From assembly GCA_900754285.1 (NCBI GenBank), contig CAAECB010000058.1:1-47161 (forward strand): DNA of 47,161 nucleotides, given 5' to 3'. The position numbers and the translations under genes are program-made. Position 1 is the first letter of the stretch, and each line of letters begins with the position of its first letter. The DNA is from Clostridia bacterium. Its GTDB lineage: Bacteria; Bacillota; Clostridia; TANB77; CAG-508. The notes below the pieces were generated by a model. The model saw only the letters and a list, made by a program, of their open reading frames with translations. It was not told where the DNA came from and did no database searches. Of this stretch, positions 31,575 through 39,945 are shown piece after piece.

Positions 31575-31910
31575 TTATCTGGCGCTTTCTCTTGCCTCTT
31601 TTACTCTTTTTATGTAAGAGCTTGTTAATGAATTTACTGACTTATCAATAGAAAAATTTAAACTTTCTCTTAAAGTTCCATCTTGTGTAAGCCAATCATC
31701 ATATATTTTTTGAAGCGGTTTTTTACAAGATAATATTGCATTTATTTCTTTTTTTGATAAATTATTATCGTATAATAAACCATCAATAATTTCTTGTTTT
31801 ACAGTTAATTCATAAGCTCTGTCTATTGCAACATCAACGCCCATTTCTTTTACTTCTTGCTTATATTCCTTAAGTTCTTGTTCTAATTTTTCTTGTAATT
31901 TATCTTCCAT
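31575..31910 (-). CDS. DUF3848-like ICE protein
   Basis: A 111-residue helical protein with the pattern AYELTVKQEIIDGLLYDNNLSK, and later LQKIYDDWLTQDGTLRESL and SIDKSVNSL. I recognise this as the DUF3848 family of Gram-positive mobile elements, function unknown. AAAGGAG lies before the start. It ends ESAR, one of four genes in this operon with an -AR tail. It lies between the JAMM protein and the primase-like gene. Confidence 0.7.
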   Translation of the reverse strand: MEDKLQEKLEQELKEYKQEVKEMGVDVAIDRAYELTVKQEIIDGLLYDNNLSKKEINAILSCKKPLQKIYDDWLTQDGTLRESLNFSIDKSVNSLTSSYIKRVKEARESAR

Positions 31911-31915
31911 AAATA

Positions 31916-31952
31916 GCTCCTTTCTTGCTATCTAGCATCTCTATTTTTTCTT
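31916..31952. repeat. Gene-boundary repeat copy 2
   Basis: The partner of 23914-23949: last codons encoding NRDAR, stop codon and Shine-Dalgarno of the next gene, 8 kb from the first copy and in the same orientation. Confidence 0.75.
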
Positions 31953-32890
31953 GATTTTTCTCGTTTTTCTTTGTCAAATAAATTAGGACTATCTTTCATT
32001 TTTTGAGTAATTATTCTATTATAATTATCAATAAATACCATATCTTTGAAAGTTCCGTATCTTTGGTGTTCTATTATTTTAAAATAAGTTTTCTGATCGT
32101 GTGTGCCTATAAATACTTTATTTGCTCCTAGATTTCTTCCTAAATTTTTAAAAAATCCGTTTAGATTTTCTATACTTTGATTTAACATTTTATTAGGAAT
32201 ATCAACTACCATTCTTATATTATTTTGTGTGTCTGTAAGTATTGCAGTTGAATATTCTCTGTTGTTTTGCATTTTCATAAATAAAGCAATTAGTTCATCA
32301 CGACTTGAAATTTTCATATTATAAAACGAATTATCTATTAGTTTTTCTTCAACAGTATTTAAAACTGAATTATCTAAAATTTGCTCTTTAGGTACAAGTA
32401 TTCTTCCTTCTGAATCTTCTTCGATAATTGAATATCTATTAGCACTTCCAATAATTATATGACCTAAAAAACCTTCAACATTTGCAGCAAAGTTTTTCGT
32501 AACTTCCATATCTTCTTTAGAAGCTTTTGCTATTCCAGAAGGATGATTATGTGCTAAATAATAGCCATCTGCATTTAATCTTTTCATTCTATTTGTCATT
32601 TTTTCATAACTTCTAATTGGATCTCCAGTCTTTTCATTAAATATAAACACTCCGTCTGGAATTTTACTTGTCATAGCTTCTTGACCAACAATTTTATTAT
32701 CTCTCATATAAAATATTCTAAATGTTTCATAACGAGGATCTCTGAAGATATTACAAACATCTACTAAATCATTTTTATTTTGAATACTAGAATTACTTAA
32801 ATCAATATATCCTTGATTCAATTTTATATTTTCTAATTTGTTATATATAATTTTAATATTTTTATCCAAAATAAGCTCCTTTCTAGTCAT
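31928..32890 (-). CDS. JAMM/RadC-like protein of the conjugation operon
   Basis: A 320-residue protein whose N-terminal half is a RadC/JAB-type domain with the metal motif LAHNHPSG (His114, His116) and Asp127. The second half (about 190-320) is an added domain with ALFMKMQNNREYSTAILTD and no recognised motif. RadC-like proteins are common in conjugative and phage regions, possibly in recombination or anti-restriction; the enzymatic role is unsettled. It ends RKNRDAR. Its start overlaps the coiled-coil gene by 8 bp. Confidence 0.82.
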   Translation of the reverse strand: MTRKELILDKNIKIIYNKLENIKLNQGYIDLSNSSIQNKNDLVDVCNIFRDPRYETFRIFYMRDNKIVGQEAMTSKIPDGVFIFNEKTGDPIRSYEKMTNRMKRLNADGYYLAHNHPSGIAKASKEDMEVTKNFAANVEGFLGHIIIGSANRYSIIEEDSEGRILVPKEQILDNSVLNTVEEKLIDNSFYNMKISSRDELIALFMKMQNNREYSTAILTDTQNNIRMVVDIPNKMLNQSIENLNGFFKNLGRNLGANKVFIGTHDQKTYFKIIEHQRYGTFKDMVFIDNYNRIITQKMKDSPNLFDKEKREKSRKNRDAR

Positions 32891-33227
32891 TGTAAGGAAG
32901 TATATTTCTTTCCATGTAACTCTTGTATAAATCTTCAGAATTGTAATAGCTTTTTTCTTGAGAATAATACTTATTGTTGGGATCAGAATACTTCTTCATT
33001 GTTTCTTTTTGAATTCTTTTTATTTTTTGTTCCTCCTGGATTTCTTTCCAATTTTCAAGTTCAAGTTCTTGTAATTCAAGCTGTAATCCTACTGATTCAT
33101 TTTTGTATTTCCTTATTTCTAACTTTTTCTTTTTATATTTAAGCTCAAGCTCATCTAATTCCTTATTTGCTTTAGTTATTTTGATATTTAATTTTCCTAT
33201 TTGTTCTGTAAGCTCCTCTCTTTGCAA
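32883..33227 (-). CDS. Coiled-coil protein, first gene of the conjugation operon
   Basis: A 114-residue protein starting at a TTG (LQREELTEQ) chosen because AAAGGAAG lies eight bases upstream; a longer reading to 33257 runs into a terminator hairpin. Residues 1-75 are an extended coiled coil with heptad Leu/Ile (IGKLNIKITKANKELDELEL), followed by a Lys/Glu-rich and Tyr/Ser-rich tail. No family is recognised. It begins the long operon after the hairpin at 33262-33287. Confidence 0.65.
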   Translation of the reverse strand: MQREELTEQIGKLNIKITKANKELDELELKYKKKKLEIRKYKNESVGLQLELQELELENWKEIQEEQKIKRIQKETMKKYSDPNNKYYSQEKSYYNSEDLYKSYMERNILPYND

Positions 33228-33254
33228 ATGTATCACTTCCTTTCGTTTTAAGCA

Positions 33255-33287
33255 CAAAAAAAGAAGCTGATATTTTAATCAACTTCT
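33255..33287 (-). terminator. Terminator/attenuator before the conjugation operon
   Basis: 10-bp arms AGAAGCTGAT / ATCAACTTCT (one G-U pair in RNA) with a 6-nt loop; the minus strand then reads into seven T residues. It overlaps the end of a 40-residue leader gene. The first operon start codon is only about 28 nt further, too close for a promoter. Confidence 0.8.
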
Positions 33288-33397
33288 AATATATTTAATA
33301 TTTTAATCATAACTATAACTTGTAATTTGTCTTTTTTATTTTCTTTAATATTTTCTTTACAATACTCTTTTATTCTATTTATTTTATTTTCACTCAA
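33275..33397 (-). CDS. Leader peptide-sized gene (40 residues) before the conjugation operon
   Basis: A TTG-start frame with GGGAG seven bases upstream encodes 40 residues beginning MSENKINRIKEYCKENIKEN, basic and helical. Its last 13 bases form one arm of the terminator hairpin, so ribosomes finishing this frame would disrupt the hairpin. This is the arrangement of a leader that controls read-through into the conjugation operon. It may also be simply a small protein. No clear sigma-A promoter can be placed upstream. Confidence 0.5.
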   Translation of the reverse strand: MSENKINRIKEYCKENIKENKKDKLQVIVMIKILNILEVD

Positions 33398-33485
33398 ATT
33401 TGTACTCCCTTTAATATAATGTAATTTTATATTTTGTTTGTAATTATAATATGTTACATATATTTTTGATTTATATGATTTTAAT

Positions 33486-33995
33486 TTATTTTAAGCCTAT
33501 AATATAGTTGTTTATTTTTTCAGATTGTTCCTGAATATCTGCAATGTATTTATCAAATATATCTGTTCTTATATTACATTTAGACTTTTTTTCTAAAATT
33601 TTTCTTAATAGTTCAAATGAGTCTATGATATGATGCCTAAATTCATAACTATCTTCTATTCTATTAAACTCTAATGATTCTATAATCGCAAAAGATTTAT
33701 CAAATGCATCTAATATTTCGTTCAAGAGTTCTTGGCTTATTTGAGAGTTGTTACTTTTGTAGTAAATGCTTAAATACATTCTATATTTTGAATATACTTC
33801 ATCAAAGTTTAGACTAATATTTTCTTTGTCTAAAATAACTTTGGCAATATGAATGTAAAATGCTTTTATAAAAACATAAGTTAATGTTTTATCAATGTTT
33901 TGGTTTTCATTAAATTCCTCTAATATGTTATAAATACTATCTTCACTTAGGTCAAATAGCTCACTTGCAAAATCATTTGTTAAAATATTCTTCAT
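33486..33995 (-). CDS. Hypothetical helical protein
   Basis: A 169-residue soluble acidic protein starting at MKNILTN, chosen because GGGAG lies nine bases upstream (a longer reading to 34028 is possible). It is mostly helical, with no motif or membrane segment; the C-terminal half contains HHIIDSFELLRKILEKK. It follows the FUSC-like gene closely and should share its CIRCE-controlled transcript. Function unknown. Confidence 0.65.
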   Translation of the reverse strand: MKNILTNDFASELFDLSEDSIYNILEEFNENQNIDKTLTYVFIKAFYIHIAKVILDKENISLNFDEVYSKYRMYLSIYYKSNNSQISQELLNEILDAFDKSFAIIESLEFNRIEDSYEFRHHIIDSFELLRKILEKKSKCNIRTDIFDKYIADIQEQSEKINNYIIGLK

Positions 33996-34014
33996 TTCTA
34001 TCTCTCCCTTATAA

Positions 34015-35037
34015 CTAACCATTCTCATAACTTAAATTATGAGTACCTAATTTTCCCATTCTCCTGAACTTTCTTTTTAGCAAAGTAAAATATTTTCTAA
34101 AATTAATTTTATTTATAATATATCCTAATACACATCCAAATATAATTAATAAAATTCTCAATTCTATTGCAGTACTTGTATCAAATAAAGCCGAAGCAGA
34201 ACTAATTGCATTTACAGTAATAAATATTACTTGATACTTATAATCATTTATAAACGTATAAATATAATTTAAAATTATTGTAACAATCACATCATATTTT
34301 TCTGGTACCAATGCTTGGAATAATATAGCAAAAACAATTGAACCAATTATTGTTGAAATTATTCTACTTATAAATCTTTTTTGAGTATTAGAAAAATCAA
34401 TTTGTGTTAAAGACATAACAGACATTGAAATCCACATAGTCTTTTTAACACCAAACAATGTACCAATCAACATCGCAATACTTACACCAATAGCCATCTT
34501 TAAAGCTATAATAAACCTATTTGATGTTATACTCATACTCTTAAATGCTTGCTTAATTGTATCATGCTCCTTATTTGAATTTTTATTTTTAAAATAATAT
34601 ACTAATGACACTATTACTCCACCTATAAGCAAACTTAACATTCTAGTTACAAAATCATGACCCTCTGCGGGATTTGACTGATTAAAAATGTAACATAAAA
34701 GAAATGGCATATACGCCTTATATTCTGGTTTTGCTGATGGAATGTACATAATTAAGAATATTGTAATAAAGTTTACAATCAAACCTATTACTGGATTTAT
34801 TTGAGCCAACTTATTTGAAAATCCTATTTGTAAAAACATCAAAACAATAACAAATGGTGCTTGTTTTATATTAATTCCTATATCCATATACCAATACATC
34901 ATAGTTCCAATTAATACACATACCCATGTCAAAGAATTATTTGTACCAAATATTTGTGAAAATACGCCTACAAATAATGTAATAAAAACCAACTTTAATA
35001 AATTAGAAAATATACTTTTACGTGTTATTTTTTGCAT
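34015..35037 (-). CDS. FUSC-family inner membrane protein
   Basis: A 340-residue protein with about ten hydrophobic segments arranged as two similar halves, a first set at about 13-120 and a second at about 175-310 (for example IALKMAIGVSIAMLIGTLFG and RIISTIIGSIVFAILF), separated by a polar linker. This is the layout of FUSC/aromatic-acid-exporter-type proteins. The substrate is unknown. GAAGG lies before the ATG. Its promoter carries two CIRCE-like operators (35087-35156), implying heat or protein-stress control by HrcA, unusual for this family. The next gene (33486-33995) is 19 bp downstream. Confidence 0.75.
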   Translation of the reverse strand: MQKITRKSIFSNLLKLVFITLFVGVFSQIFGTNNSLTWVCVLIGTMMYWYMDIGINIKQAPFVIVLMFLQIGFSNKLAQINPVIGLIVNFITIFLIMYIPSAKPEYKAYMPFLLCYIFNQSNPAEGHDFVTRMLSLLIGGVIVSLVYYFKNKNSNKEHDTIKQAFKSMSITSNRFIIALKMAIGVSIAMLIGTLFGVKKTMWISMSVMSLTQIDFSNTQKRFISRIISTIIGSIVFAILFQALVPEKYDVIVTIILNYIYTFINDYKYQVIFITVNAISSASALFDTSTAIELRILLIIFGCVLGYIINKINFRKYFTLLKRKFRRMGKLGTHNLSYENG

Positions 35038-35086
35038 AAAATACCTTCTTTCTCACAAAAATTATGGCTAATATTTACAAAAAAAA

Positions 35087-35156
35087 TTAGCACTCTGTAA
35101 AAACGACTGCTAATATTTTATACCTATTTTTAGCAGTTGTCAATTCAAAGTGCTAA
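35087..35156 (-). promoter_or_regulatory. Sigma-A promoter flanked by two CIRCE-like operators
   Basis: CIRCE is TTAGCACTC-N9-GAGTGCTAA. Box 1 (35087-35113) reads TTAGCACTC-N9-GACTGCTAA, one mismatch. Box 2 (35130-35156) reads TTAGCAGTT-N9-AAGTGCTAA, three mismatches. Both have exactly nine bases between arms. Between and within them lies a minus-strand promoter: a perfect TTGACA (35143-35138), a 17-bp spacer and TAAAAT (35120-35115). Box 2 covers the -35 and box 1 the transcript start. Confidence 0.75.
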
Positions 35157-35222
35157 ATATTCACATAAATTTCACATTTAACTTTTCTATTTTCCCATTC
35201 ACCATTAACATATCTTTCCATA

Positions 35223-35867
35223 TTATTGATTAATCAAATTTATCCCTTTGATTGTTGGATACAGTAACTTTATAAAATCTGTTGCATCTTGTTTTGAGCC
35301 AACAACACTCCCATAATGAACTGGTATAGCAAATTTAGGTTTTATAATATTTATTAATTGTGCTGCCTCTTTAAAATCCATTGTATATGTCCCACCAACT
35401 GGAACAAACGCAACATCACATTTTACTTTTTTATTTTCTTCAGTAATATCAGTATCTCCTGCTATATAATACCTAACACCCTTTATTTCTATAATATAGC
35501 CTAGCCAATTATTTTCTTTTGGGTGAAAAGGCTTATTTGTATTATATGCTGGAACTGCCTCAACTTTTATTCCATCAATAATTTCTGTATCTCCTGAATC
35601 AAGCGTAAAAATGTTTTCTTGATTTATTCCTTTTTCAAGTAATTTAGGTAATAAATCATCAGGAATAACAAAAATAGAATTAAATTTTCTTACTTTATCT
35701 ATATCATCTTCAGAATAATGGTCATAATGGTCATGTGTTATAAAAATTATATCTGCATCATTATAATTTTTATCTATATGATATGGATCTATATAAATAA
35801 TTTTTTCTTTATTTATTTTTATACAACTATGGTATAAAACCTCTATATTATCAAGAATATTTATCAT
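35223..35867 (-). CDS. MBL-fold metal-dependent hydrolase (UlaG/UPF0173-like)
   Basis: A 214-residue metallo-beta-lactamase-fold protein starting at MINILDN (GGAGGT seven bases upstream; a longer frame to 35882 is not needed). The metal motif THDHYDHYS gives His45, His47, Asp49 and His50. Later YYIAGDTDITEE and FAIPVHYGSVVGS supply further metal ligands. Length and motifs fit the small UPF0173/UlaG-like hydrolases, which act on varied phosphate or lactone substrates. The substrate is unknown. It lies in the cargo block before the FUSC-like gene. Confidence 0.88.
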   Translation of the reverse strand: MINILDNIEVLYHSCIKINKEKIIYIDPYHIDKNYNDADIIFITHDHYDHYSEDDIDKVRKFNSIFVIPDDLLPKLLEKGINQENIFTLDSGDTEIIDGIKVEAVPAYNTNKPFHPKENNWLGYIIEIKGVRYYIAGDTDITEENKKVKCDVAFVPVGGTYTMDFKEAAQLINIIKPKFAIPVHYGSVVGSKQDATDFIKLLYPTIKGINLINQ

Positions 35868-35920
35868 TTCTACTACCTCCATTTTTAGATATTATAATAT
35901 AAATAAATATACAAAACAAA

Positions 35921-36271
35921 TTATTCTTCTTTTATAGCTATTATCAATTCATTTGGTTGTACCATCATATTTGCATTTTTATATGTAAATCTTGCATGAG
36001 AAAAATAAACTTTATAATTTTTATTTTCTAATTTAGTACGTGTCAAAGATAAAAATTTATCAGTATCTTGTTCAGATAAATTATTTTTTACTCTTATTGA
36101 GTTTGATAATTCTATTCTTTTAAAATTTGCTTCTTTTAATTTTCCCAGTTGTTTCTCTGTCTTTTCTAAATTTTCTGATATTGGATAAACTGGTGTAAGA
36201 ACGCAATTACCTTCTAAAGCCAATTTTCTGCTACTATCATCATTTCTTTTTGAAATTTTAAACTTCCACAT
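35921..36271 (-). CDS. Small protein with a domain shared with the gene at 15406
   Basis: A 116-residue protein of unknown function. The C-terminal 65 residues align by eye with the protein at 15406-15675 over the whole unit (IRVKNNLSEQDTDKFL, RTKLENKNYKVYFSHARF, PNELIIAIKE). The first 50 residues are different and contain the segment ALEGNCVLTPVYPISENLE followed by a helix. The shared unit looks like a small winged-helix-type fold. The two genes are 20 kb apart, one in the restriction operon and one in the cargo, suggesting a family carried by this element. Confidence 0.6.
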   Translation of the reverse strand: MWKFKISKRNDDSSRKLALEGNCVLTPVYPISENLEKTEKQLGKLKEANFKRIELSNSIRVKNNLSEQDTDKFLSLTRTKLENKNYKVYFSHARFTYKNANMMVQPNELIIAIKEE

Positions 36272-36422
36272 ATTGTTATTACTTTCATTTTTTATATCTT
36301 CCCTACAACTTACTATTTTTTGCTTTGTTTACACCATATATTATATCATGAAAAAAGCAAATCATTTTAACGGCTTTCTCAACAAATTATAATTTTCTAT
36401 TTATCTAATTTTATTATATCGT

Positions 36423-37943
36423 TTACATCATTGGAGCAAATAATCTTAAAATAGCTTGCCATAGTCCTTTAAATAAACCATTTTTTGCTTCTTTTTCATC
36501 TACTTTATGTGATTCTTTAAAGGAATCCTCAAAATCTTTTTTGATATCTTTTATTACATTTGTATCCTTCATATAAATACCACATTCAAAATGTAAATAT
36601 AAACTTCTATAATCTAAGTTTATTGTTCCTACAGTTGCTATTTCATCATCGGATAAAAATACTTTGCTATGTACAAAACCATTCGTATAAGTATAAATTT
36701 TTACTCCACCTTTAATTAATGTATAAAAATAAGAAGAGGTTAAATCATATACAATTTTTTTATCGGGTATTCCAGGAACAACAATTCTGACATCTACTCC
36801 TCTTCTTGCAGCTAAGATTAAACTATTTATCATATCTGTATCAATAATTAAATAAGGTGTATAAATATAAACATACTTTTTCGCTTGATTGATAATATTT
36901 AGATAAATATCTTCGCCGGTTATAACATCATCTAATGGACTTTCCCCATAAGGTACAACGAAACCATTTTCCTTATACTTTTCAGTAAAATTATATTTGT
37001 ATTTATTATAATCATTATCTTCTTTTTTAAATGAATTCCACATTTCTAGAAACATAACAGTAAAATTCCAAACAGCTTCACCTTTTATCCTAATTCCATT
37101 ATCTTTCCATACTCCTAATTTACTATTTATATTTATATATTCATCTGAAATATTAATTCCACCAGAAAAAGCAGTATGTCCATCAATTATCATCATTTTT
37201 CTATGATCTCTATTATTCATAATAATACCTGCAAATGGCGATAATTTATTAAATTGCATACATTTTATTCCATATTTTCCCAGTAACTTTGGATAATTAC
37301 TAGGTAGCATAGCAAAAGAACCCATATCATCATATAATACTCTTACATCTAGTCCTGAATTTGCTTTTTCTTTTAATATATCTAAAATTTCTTGCCACAT
37401 AGTACCATTATTAATAATGAAATATTCTATAAAAATAAATTTTTTGGCTTTTTTTAGTTCTTCTAACATAACAGGATAAACGTCATCACCAAGAGAATAA
37501 TAGTTTATCTCATTGTTTTTCGTTACAGGAAATCCTGCAAATTCACTTATATATTTTAATTGTCCTAAATTTTTAGTATCGATTTCTTTTTTTATAAATT
37601 CATCTTGTATTAAGTATTTTTGACCATTTTCTATATTTTCATTAATATTCTTTAAAACTTTACTTCTTTTCATATTATTACTAAGTATGATATATAGAAG
37701 TGTTCCAATTAATGGAAAAAGCATAATCAGTAATATCCATATTAAATCGCTACTTAATCTTTTACTATACTTGATAATCATTAAAACAATTATAATACTA
37801 AGTAAACCATAAACTACTTGAATAATACTTATAAATTCTCCAAATTTTAAATATATAAATAATGTTAATAGAATTTGTATTAATAAACCTATTGCTACAA
37901 CAATTCCTCTTTTTACTGCCATCCACATATTTTTTCTCCTCAT
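36423..37943 (-). CDS. cls: Cardiolipin synthase (phospholipase D superfamily)
   Basis: A 506-residue enzyme that joins phosphatidylglycerol molecules to form cardiolipin at the membrane. Two or three N-terminal hydrophobic segments (about 12-31, 36-58, 68-88) are followed by two HKD motifs: HRKMMIIDG (from His247) and HSKVFLSDD (from His425), each with the following GSxN-like elements (FSGGINISDEY, TVGTINLDYRSL). Length and motifs are full. It is part of the cargo block next to the bile salt hydrolase gene; extra cardiolipin can affect tolerance to membrane stress such as bile (inference). Confidence 0.93.
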   Translation of the reverse strand: MRRKNMWMAVKRGIVVAIGLLIQILLTLFIYLKFGEFISIIQVVYGLLSIIIVLMIIKYSKRLSSDLIWILLIMLFPLIGTLLYIILSNNMKRSKVLKNINENIENGQKYLIQDEFIKKEIDTKNLGQLKYISEFAGFPVTKNNEINYYSLGDDVYPVMLEELKKAKKFIFIEYFIINNGTMWQEILDILKEKANSGLDVRVLYDDMGSFAMLPSNYPKLLGKYGIKCMQFNKLSPFAGIIMNNRDHRKMMIIDGHTAFSGGINISDEYININSKLGVWKDNGIRIKGEAVWNFTVMFLEMWNSFKKEDNDYNKYKYNFTEKYKENGFVVPYGESPLDDVITGEDIYLNIINQAKKYVYIYTPYLIIDTDMINSLILAARRGVDVRIVVPGIPDKKIVYDLTSSYFYTLIKGGVKIYTYTNGFVHSKVFLSDDEIATVGTINLDYRSLYLHFECGIYMKDTNVIKDIKKDFEDSFKESHKVDEKEAKNGLFKGLWQAILRLFAPMM

Positions 37944-37992
37944 ACTAATTCATTTTTATATGTAATACTTTTATCTTCTTTATAAATAAACA

Positions 37993-38967
37993 TTAATTTT
38001 GAGTTCTTATCTGTTCTTCCTTTATCAAAGGATAACGAATAAGTACATTACTATCTAGATTTTCTTTGTGCATATCAACTGCTGTTATTTGATGATTATC
38101 ATATGTTGTATAATAATAAATTCCCTTATTTACATTACAGCAAGATGTATAAATTGTTATTTCAAATTTATCATCACCTAAATCACAGCATCCTCTTTGT
38201 TGATCAACGCTACCTAAAATGTGAAAAAATTGACTAACACTTGATTTTTCATCTTCTTTAGAAAAAGAATTTAATTTAGTATACGCTACTCTTATGAATC
38301 TTGATTGCGATGATAAATCACCTGGTAGACCTATTGCTCCCATTCCTCTACTATATAAACTTAGATCTAATTCTTTACTAAATTTATTCTCTGGAGATTT
38401 AGGTGATAAATACATATAATTATTTAAGGCAAACATTTGCTTATCAAAAGATGGATTATTAGTTAATACCCCTACTGGATTATCATATATTTTTATTCCA
38501 TCAATAACAGACTCTACAGTTATTGATTGTGTGCTATCGGAAATAATCCAATGTAAGCTAGCTAATGGTAATTTATCACTAAATGGAGTATTTAACACAT
38601 TCATTTTTTCAATCAAATTTCTAGCTTCATTTACATTTGAACATTGGCTTAAAATCCATGGTATCAGTTCAAATTGAGCAACATTATCTTTTCCTTCCTG
38701 TTTTTCTTTATAATGAGCATTTCCAACAAAATTTAAACCTGCTATTGCTAACCCTTTTTCGTTTATTGCATCGTAATATAATGGATAATCTTCAGTAACA
38801 AATGCCATTCCAATTATCGCATAATGACTCTTAATGTCATCTACTTCTCTAAATTTAAATTCAAAGTTTCTTGGTGTTATTGTTACTTCATCTCCATATG
38901 AAAATTCATAATCCAATGTTCTTCCAAAATAAAAATCTTTCGTTTTATAAGTTGCTGCTGTACACAT
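37993..38967 (-). CDS. bsh: Bile salt hydrolase (choloylglycine hydrolase family)
   Basis: A 324-residue Ntn hydrolase that cleaves glycine- or taurine-conjugated bile salts (some members act on penicillin V). The nucleophile is Cys2 after removal of Met1 (MCTAATYKTKD). Other active-site positions match the family: Arg16 and Asp19 (GRTLDYE), Asn79 (GLAIAGLNF), Asn170 (VGVLTNNPSF) and Arg223 (SSQSRFIRVAY). Full length with no frameshift. It is encoded in the cargo block, between the DUF5301-like gene and cls, which points to a gut host and suggests a mobile bile-tolerance trait. Confidence 0.93.
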   Translation of the reverse strand: MCTAATYKTKDFYFGRTLDYEFSYGDEVTITPRNFEFKFREVDDIKSHYAIIGMAFVTEDYPLYYDAINEKGLAIAGLNFVGNAHYKEKQEGKDNVAQFELIPWILSQCSNVNEARNLIEKMNVLNTPFSDKLPLASLHWIISDSTQSITVESVIDGIKIYDNPVGVLTNNPSFDKQMFALNNYMYLSPKSPENKFSKELDLSLYSRGMGAIGLPGDLSSQSRFIRVAYTKLNSFSKEDEKSSVSQFFHILGSVDQQRGCCDLGDDKFEITIYTSCCNVNKGIYYYTTYDNHQITAVDMHKENLDSNVLIRYPLIKEEQIRTQN

Positions 38968-39055
38968 ATTCTTTCCCTTCTTTCTAATACTATTTCTTAT
39001 CTTTTATATAACTCTCTTTCAAATTACTAATTCTTGTTAGGATTATATAATAAAA

Positions 39056-39083
39056 GGTAGATAATTTCAACTGGTTATCTACC
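39056..39083 (-). terminator. Terminator of the DUF5301-like gene
   Basis: A perfect 9-bp stem GGTAGATAA / TTATCTACC (39056-39064, 39075-39083) with a 10-nt loop; the minus strand continues TTTTATTATAT. It lies 15 bp past the stop codon. Confidence 0.85.
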
Positions 39084-39097
39084 CTACTTATTGTAAT

Positions 39098-39523
39098 TTA
39101 TCTAACAAGTTTCTCTATCGAATTGTATTCATCTCCACTTATTTGATATATACCATTATATGGTTGTTCAATATAATAACTATTGTTTTTCTTATATACG
39201 AATATTGTAGATACTCCAGCTTCTATAAAGTGAAAATCAACTTTTATTTCATCATCAATATTTACAGGTGCATCTTGTATGCTTTCGTTTTTAGTAACTC
39301 TTTTTGTACCATTTAAAACATATAGTATATCTTTCATTTCTTCTCTGTCATTAATACTAATATCTTTTTCATTTTGATTTAATGAAATACTTTCTAATTT
39401 TTCAAGTTGAGGTAAATTGAGTGTATAAGTCCTTCTATCTCTAAAATGATAAAAAACTCCTATCACTAACACTACTAATACAATTATACCTAATACTGCA
39501 AATAATACATTTTTATTTTTCAT
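39098..39523 (-). CDS. DUF5301-like membrane-anchored protein
   Basis: A 141-residue protein with an N-terminal membrane anchor (about 5-25) and an extracellular beta-rich domain (TYTLNLPQLEKLESISL, VNIDDEIKVDFHFIEAG, FVYKKNNSYYIEQPYNGIY). I recognise this as the DUF5301 pattern, common in low-G+C Firmicutes, function unknown. The start is Met7 of the longer frame because GGAGG then stands seven bases upstream. It has its own terminator and lies at the edge of the cargo block. Confidence 0.72.
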   Translation of the reverse strand: MKNKNVLFAVLGIIVLVVLVIGVFYHFRDRRTYTLNLPQLEKLESISLNQNEKDISINDREEMKDILYVLNGTKRVTKNESIQDAPVNIDDEIKVDFHFIEAGVSTIFVYKKNNSYYIEQPYNGIYQISGDEYNSIEKLVR

Positions 39524-39603
39524 ACCCATTCCTCCAATCATTTCAACAAATTACTATTTATCTGACAAGTATTATATCAATTTTTATGAAATATTACAAT
39601 GAA

Positions 39604-39632
39604 AAAGCAGGAACTTTTATAATTCCTGCTTT
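39604..39632 (-). terminator. Terminator at the end of the adhesin operon
   Basis: A perfect 10-bp stem AAAGCAGGAA / TTCCTGCTTT (39604-39613, 39623-39632) with a 9-nt loop, followed on the minus strand by further T residues. It ends the transcript running from parA through the adhesin to the small gene at 39642. Confidence 0.85.
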
Positions 39633-39641
39633 AGATTATCT

Positions 39642-39884
39642 TTATTTTCTATTCCATTTAATACCCCGAAGTTTGTAATATAGAAAGCTAACATGTTCCC
39701 ATTCTTGAATATAAGATCTTATAATTTTTCTTGCTTTTATATCATCAAGTAATAGTACAAGACTCTCCATAGAATTTTCTGCTAACACTTGAAGTTTTTC
39801 ATCTTCTTCATATATTCTATCTTTATAATATTTTGTTTTCTCTTCATACATCTTTTCAAGAATAGTACAGTCTATTTCTTTCAT
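39642..39884 (-). CDS. Small hypothetical protein
   Basis: An 80-residue helical, charged protein starting at MKEIDCTILEKMYEEK. The start was chosen because GGAGG lies eight bases upstream; a longer frame to 39944 lacks one. It contains a Trp-rich C-terminal end (SYIQEWEHVSFLYYKLRGIKW). No family is recognised. It is the last gene of the adhesin operon, before the terminator. Confidence 0.6.
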   Translation of the reverse strand: MKEIDCTILEKMYEEKTKYYKDRIYEEDEKLQVLAENSMESLVLLLDDIKARKIIRSYIQEWEHVSFLYYKLRGIKWNRK

Positions 39885-39945
39885 GCTTGTTACCTCCTTC
39901 AACATGAATTTTATTAAATAAACTGCATAATGACAAATGTACAAA

